A stretch of DNA of 64,000 bases. Origin: Pelecanus crispus (taxonomy: Eukaryota; Chordata; Aves; Pelecaniformes; Pelecanidae). Shown one piece after another: positions 59,201-64,000 of this stretch. The stretch spans positions 178,046,491 to 178,110,490 of the forward strand of contig NC_134643.1 in assembly GCF_030463565.1 (NCBI RefSeq), read 5' to 3'. A program made the translations under genes and the position numbers. The first letter of the stretch is position 1. Every line of letters starts with the position of its first letter. The notes under the pieces are model-generated. The model searched no databases. It saw only the letters and a list, made by a program, of their open reading frames with translations, and was not told where the DNA came from.

Positions 59201-62200
59201 TTTGTCAAGGAACTAGTTTCAGGACTTGCAGCACCTTTTTGGTCTGTACATTCATTTTAAAAAATAAAGGGAAAAAAAAAAACCCTCGTAGTTCCTTTTA
59301 TCATTTTAAAAAAGTAGTGTGTGTGTGTACTAGCTGTGTCCAAAATGAAGTCTAGATTGAGGGTCTTGGCATTAGCTTGAAATAAAGACAATGAAATGTA
59401 TCTGAAATGAACAAGTAGTGTTTTCGTTACAAGGGAAATTTATTGAAGTTTCTTTTCTGTCCTCACTCCTCTCCCTCCCCCAAGCACATTTTTTCCCGTA
59501 AGTGAGTAACTGTGTTCATTTTGTGAAAACTGTCAGATTACAGTTGGACAGCTTCAGCATGAGATTTTTTTTTTCCCTTGCTCCCCCCCCCCAGTAAAAA
59601 AGTTATGTACCCTATAGTTAAACACTACTTATGTATATCTCCCTTTGGGAATTTGCATACATTTGCCAAACATTTTAACCAGAGGGCAGACTTTGGAACA
59701 CTAGACCTTCCCCCCCCCCGTAGAAATGCGTGAGTTAAGTTATATTGCCAAAAAGCTTAAAAAAATAAAATTAATTTTCTGTGTAATGGTTGAATTGTTG
59801 TCTAATAACTGTAAAATTTAAGCAGCAGTTTGTTTTGCCATGCCAGTGAGATTTTTAGCAAAATAAAGGATTATCCTCTTGTTAAATTGATTTCTGTAGT
59901 GTTTACTACAGCACCATAGTACCACGTCTGCACCAAATACTGTAGATACTACTTTTAAAAAAAAAAAAGACCAGAAATAATTACTTTTTTTAAGCCTCCA
60001 GTTCAAAGTGGCTACTTAAGAACTGACAAATGATGAATTGCAGCATGAGGAACTTCATAGCACTAGAGATGTGGTTTTTTTCTGAGAGGATAATACCTGG
60101 GTTTAGATATTTCAGACCTTTCCTCAAGCTAGTTAGTTAATACTTTAAAAGACTTCAGCTTCGTATGTGTGTAGTATACCTAGAATATGCATCTTTACTC
60201 ATTCTGTGCTTTGTCACATTGGAAAATGTTACTCGAGGAAGTCAGACTGGAGTAGGATAGGCAAAGTTAATAAGATGTTTAAATATGTGAACTTTTAAGG
60301 TATATTCTTACCAACTTCATGACCGTCATTCTTGAGTCTGCTTGTCATTTTTTCATTCCTTGCATTTCTTCTTCCTTGGTTTAAGAATTCATCAGGTACT
60401 TCTTTTTTTTTTTTTCTTTCTGTCAGCGTGAGTATTATAACAGGAGTCCTAGTGGCCTTATATTCAGTATTTACTTGGCACAGAGTTCAGGGCCCTGTTG
60501 GGGAGACATGCCCAAAGTTCTCAGTTGGTAGTGGAATTTTTAAGTCCAGCAGAGGCTTTCAAATCTGCCTTCCCTTTTGATACCTTTTACATTAAAAATA
60601 CTCAGATAAAAAGCATGTTTTGTCTCTCATTTTGATATTTATTTTTGTACTGATGCTTAAACACATTCATAGGCACTAACCCGGCAAAATATGTCCTCGG
60701 CATACTGTATTCAAAGCTTGTATTTATTCTTTCTTAAGGCTTGAGAGATGTTTACTGTATGCTTCTATTCAATATCTTTTAAAATGGTTCTTATGTAATA
60801 TTTATGTACAAAGGTATTTTGCTGGTTTGGCTTATCTGCCTTGTTGAATTACTTTTAGCTATTTTGGCAAGGTCTTTCTAAGTCAATGTAAGCTCTGTTG
60901 TTAATAAGGCATTTTGTATGTACAGCTAACACCAGTAACATTTTTTGCAAACAACTTTATTATGTATTCCACATCCACTGAATTTGTAAGCTAAGGCTGA
61001 TGCCTGTAATTGCATGGTGATGATAAAAATCAAAGTGAGTTCTCAGAACATGTCTAGTATTTTATATTTTAAAATATGTAAATCTGAGTATTGGAAATGG
61101 GTAGATTGAGTGGTGTTAAATGAATTGCAAAGTATTCAATTAAAAAAAAAAAAAGACCATACAGAGAAGTGAGTCCTCTTCAGCTAAATTACTTTCCCCT
61201 TCTCAAACATTATTTAAAAATTATATATGTATATATGTTTTTAAGGCTTAAATTTACTCGTAACAACTTCAGCTTTCCTCTTCTGCTTTATTTTCTTTAT
61301 TTGAAATGGTAATTTCAAATAATGACTGCAAAACCAGATGAGATCAGAAACAAAGGATTTTGAAAGAGGGATTTTGAACTTTTCTGTGAGGTTTGTTGCA
61401 GTTGTGAACTCCTGCTCCTACAATCGAACAAAATATTTGATTGGGTGTTACTTTCCTTTTTGAAGCTTTTCTCTGGTGGTTAGCAGTTGGAGGTATCCAG
61501 ATCGTTCTCTGAAGAACATGTAGAGCTCTAGCAAGAGAATTCTTCCATCTATGCCTGTATATTAAATACTGTTTATCAAAGCAGGAGTACCAGAGCAATC
61601 TTCCTTGCTTAATATAGAGCAGTAGACACTGCATATTCTCTGACTGATAGAGTACAGACTCTGCAGAAAAGCATTACTAGAGGTAAAAACATTTAGCATT
61701 ACTAGTTAGGATCATATATTCAGTAAGTGGGTGTAAGAAAACATGCTGTGGTGTTTAATTGTAGCAGGCATTGGGATGTACTTGCTGCAGTGAAAACGAG
61801 TTCGTATTACTTGCACCAACTGGTTTTTGTTTGTTAAAGAAAACACGAAAGAGAAAACAGGAGGAGAAATTTATGTGATTATTGATGCTTATTACTGCTT
61901 GTAGCACATGCCTACAAAAAGTTGAGGGGAGGTAGGTACAGGATTCAAAGTTGAGAAATGTTTTACATGTTTAAATGCATGTGAACGTTTTTCTAGTAGC
62001 CAAATTGTAGCAGAAGAGTGAAGTTACATCTAAATTTCTGTTACGCTTTTAATGCACAGATTCCATTTATGTTCAGGTCTGTGACGTACTGCACCATATT
62101 CAAGTTAAGCTAAGGATTCAAACCTCTATTTAAGAACTAAAAATGTGTATCATTCTGTCAACACTAGAAGTTAAATATAAATTTATTTTTAGTTTTGAAT

Positions 62201-64000
62201 GCGACTTAGACTATTTGAAATGTGTGGGTGATACGATTTTTCTCATTTTTCTGAATTGTCAGTTAAGGACATTTCTCTATTAATCTTACAATCTGCAAGA
62301 ATATAGCATGAGATCTACTGTATGGTAAGTCCTTGTGCCACACAGTATATTTTGCTGCCATCAGCATTGGTGCCTTTCCTGTTTTCTTTAAAGTGACATC
62401 ACTTAATAAAACAATGTTGACTATAAGAGCATAAAATACAAGACAGGTTTAGAAAAACTGATAAAGCTAGCTCAAAATGAGTGAAGAATCCATGAATGCA
62501 CAACAAAGATACAGCAAGCATATTGCATATTATTCACACACAAAGTCTACTGTTCTGTAAGAAAATACTGTTAAACTAGAGAACATAAGAATTTATTTAT
62601 CGGAAAAACTCGAGGCCTCTATAATCCAAACCTGCAGATTTTGACTAAACCAAAGGATGGAGAATTTATAGACAACATTTCAGAATTCAGTTTGAATGAA
62701 AAAACTTTTAAAAAAAAGCAGCTCTCCCCCCAAACAAAACCATTAATGGTAATATCCAGATCTTTAATAGCTATAATGAACAGAAATATTCAGGCAGACC
62801 TCCTGTATTCACAGTTGTGCAAAGCTTAAATTTCTTTTTTACTTCATGAGACCAGTTACTCCTCTCTTCCACCACTTCGGGTTGCTAGCAATTTAATTTT
62901 AGCGTCATCTTACCAAAAAAAAAAAAAAAAAAGCCAAAGCATTTTATAAGAGTCTGAAAAGTAGTAAAAGATCAGACTATAACCTTGTTAAATCTATCTA
63001 TACTAGCTATAGAAACAAGCATCGTCTTCACAATAGTGTGGAGAAAACAGATCAGTTTGTGGGTTTTTTTCAAGCTTTGAATAACAGATATAGAAGAGGA
63101 GACTTCTGTTTCAAGTTAGCACATAAAAAAGGAAGTCAGCCTTTGGCTGTGTAAAGATCATTAGCAGTTTAATTTTAAAAAGTGAAAAGAAATCACATAA
63201 AACCATACTGTTGATTTACAAAAACATTTTCTACCACAAAATTACTGCTTAATTAGCATCAATTTGAAGTACTTTGTTAGTATTTCTTAAAAAATAGTAT
63301 TTGTTGAATAGCCAAAACAAATACAGAATTTTAACCTGAAAGCATGTAAGTTCTTCCTGTTGCGTGCAGGGGAATTTCTACACTGACATACTGAATAATA
63401 ATAATAATAGAATTCAGTACGATTGTTTTGCATTGTTCATATGTGGTTGTATCGCATACGGAGTGATAAATGCTAAGACAGTGCCACAGGAGGAAGTGAT
63501 TCTGTGTTTTGGAAATTAAAAGTACATTTATGTATGTTTTTATTGAGGATATTTTCTTGAGAGTATCTTGAGTTGGGTGGATGGATTGGAATTCTGAGGT
63601 GGTTCTGGGGCGGACAATATTGCTAAGATTTCCAAAATCATCATTGGGCGGGAAGGAGGAAAGCACTAATTGTTATTTTTAAATAAGTTTTGTTGTTTGT
63701 TTAGGTTTTGGGGTTTTCTGTTTGGTTTATTTTTTTGTTACACCTTTTGGAGTCTAGGTGGATTTCCAGACAAGATTTTCCATTTTCTACCCTGCTAATG
63801 AGAGAGGAATTACTTGAAACTGAATATGAGGTGGTTGTATAGTCACTACTGTAGGAGCTGGAGAATTAAAGTACATTGCAGTAGCTAACAGCAGTGGGTT
63901 TTTATCTTATAGACTGGCTTTCTCTTTTCTTTTTTCACAAAACAATTTTGAGTGCATGTGTCATCATTTAAATCAGTTGTAGCAGATTTTGAACAGTGGC
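53210..64000 (+). other. RBM26 intron 1 (incomplete)
   Basis: Starts with the donor GTGAGTAG. The first few hundred bases remain GC-rich, then the sequence turns AT-rich. I searched by eye for the next RBM26 exon (CDADPSALAKYVLALVKKDK-like) and did not find it, so the intron probably runs past the window end. It carries homopolymer runs (13 C at 53,743-53,755; poly-A at about 54,161-54,173 and 62,915-62,932), a GT-rich patch (about 56,446-56,487) and (AAT)n at 63,394-63,409. No CR1 or LTR was recognised in it, in contrast to the upstream half of the window. Confidence 0.75.
55720..55756 (+). repeat. 15-bp tandem duplication forming a perfect hairpin
   Basis: 'agttacttctaaaga' occurs twice head to tail (55,720-55,734 and 55,735-55,749). 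The second copy with its following bases forms AGTTACTTC-taaa-GAAGTAACT, an inverted repeat with 9-bp arms. Confidence 0.8.

Noticed and set aside
53210..64000. Search for RBM26 exon 2
   Set aside because: No segment encoding the expected continuation of the N-terminal domain between a plausible acceptor and donor was found by eye.
1..64000. tRNA genes, CRISPR arrays, operons, ribosome binding sites
   Set aside because: No tRNA A/B-box pair, no spaced repeat array and no prokaryotic signals were found; the sequence is a vertebrate nuclear region.

Overview
This window looks like avian nuclear DNA, probably from a neoavian and possibly a songbird. The evidence is repeated CR1 LINE copies ending in ATTCTRTG-type tails, an ERVL-like solo LTR of a type common in birds, small compact GC-rich genes, and the first coding exon of RBM26 on an AT-rich macrochromosome-like background. 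There are no prokaryotic features. The species cannot be fixed from sequence alone.

Layout. From 1 to 29 kb the window is mostly AT-rich intergenic DNA with CR1 fragments: a 5'-inverted copy at 2.2-2.8 kb, an old tail at 5.8 kb, a plus-strand copy at 8.6-9.7 kb, and a young copy nested in an older one at 20.5-23.3 kb. It also holds a decayed non-CR1 LINE reverse transcriptase at 12.4-13.3 kb. A 577-bp solo LTR with a CAGCA target duplication lies at 29.0-29.6 kb. From about 29.7 to 45.4 kb there is an accessory block bracketed by two nested pairs of direct repeats (29.65/45.30 kb and 32.19/41.43 kb). Inside it lie a 300-bp GGGCA/GGGAA array and a compact GC-rich multi-exon gene on the minus strand (36.6-41.3 kb). 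That gene encodes an ARHGAP20/TAGAP-like protein with a PH region and a RhoGAP domain. From 45.9 to 52.3 kb there are CR1 3' fragments and intergenic DNA. At 52.3-53.5 kb is a strong CpG-island promoter, followed by RBM26 coding exon 1 (53,139-53,209, plus strand) and more than 10.7 kb of its first intron to the window end.

The two genes look unrelated. RBM26 is a conserved nuclear RNA-binding protein gene with a housekeeping-type promoter. The RhoGAP gene looks like a lineage-specific paralogue: its reading frame is preserved across 14 inferred exons, yet the catalytic arginine finger is glutamine. Its GC content, short introns and flanking repeats suggest it arrived as a segmental-duplication unit from a GC-rich (microchromosome-like) source. 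That origin, and its expression, are inferences.
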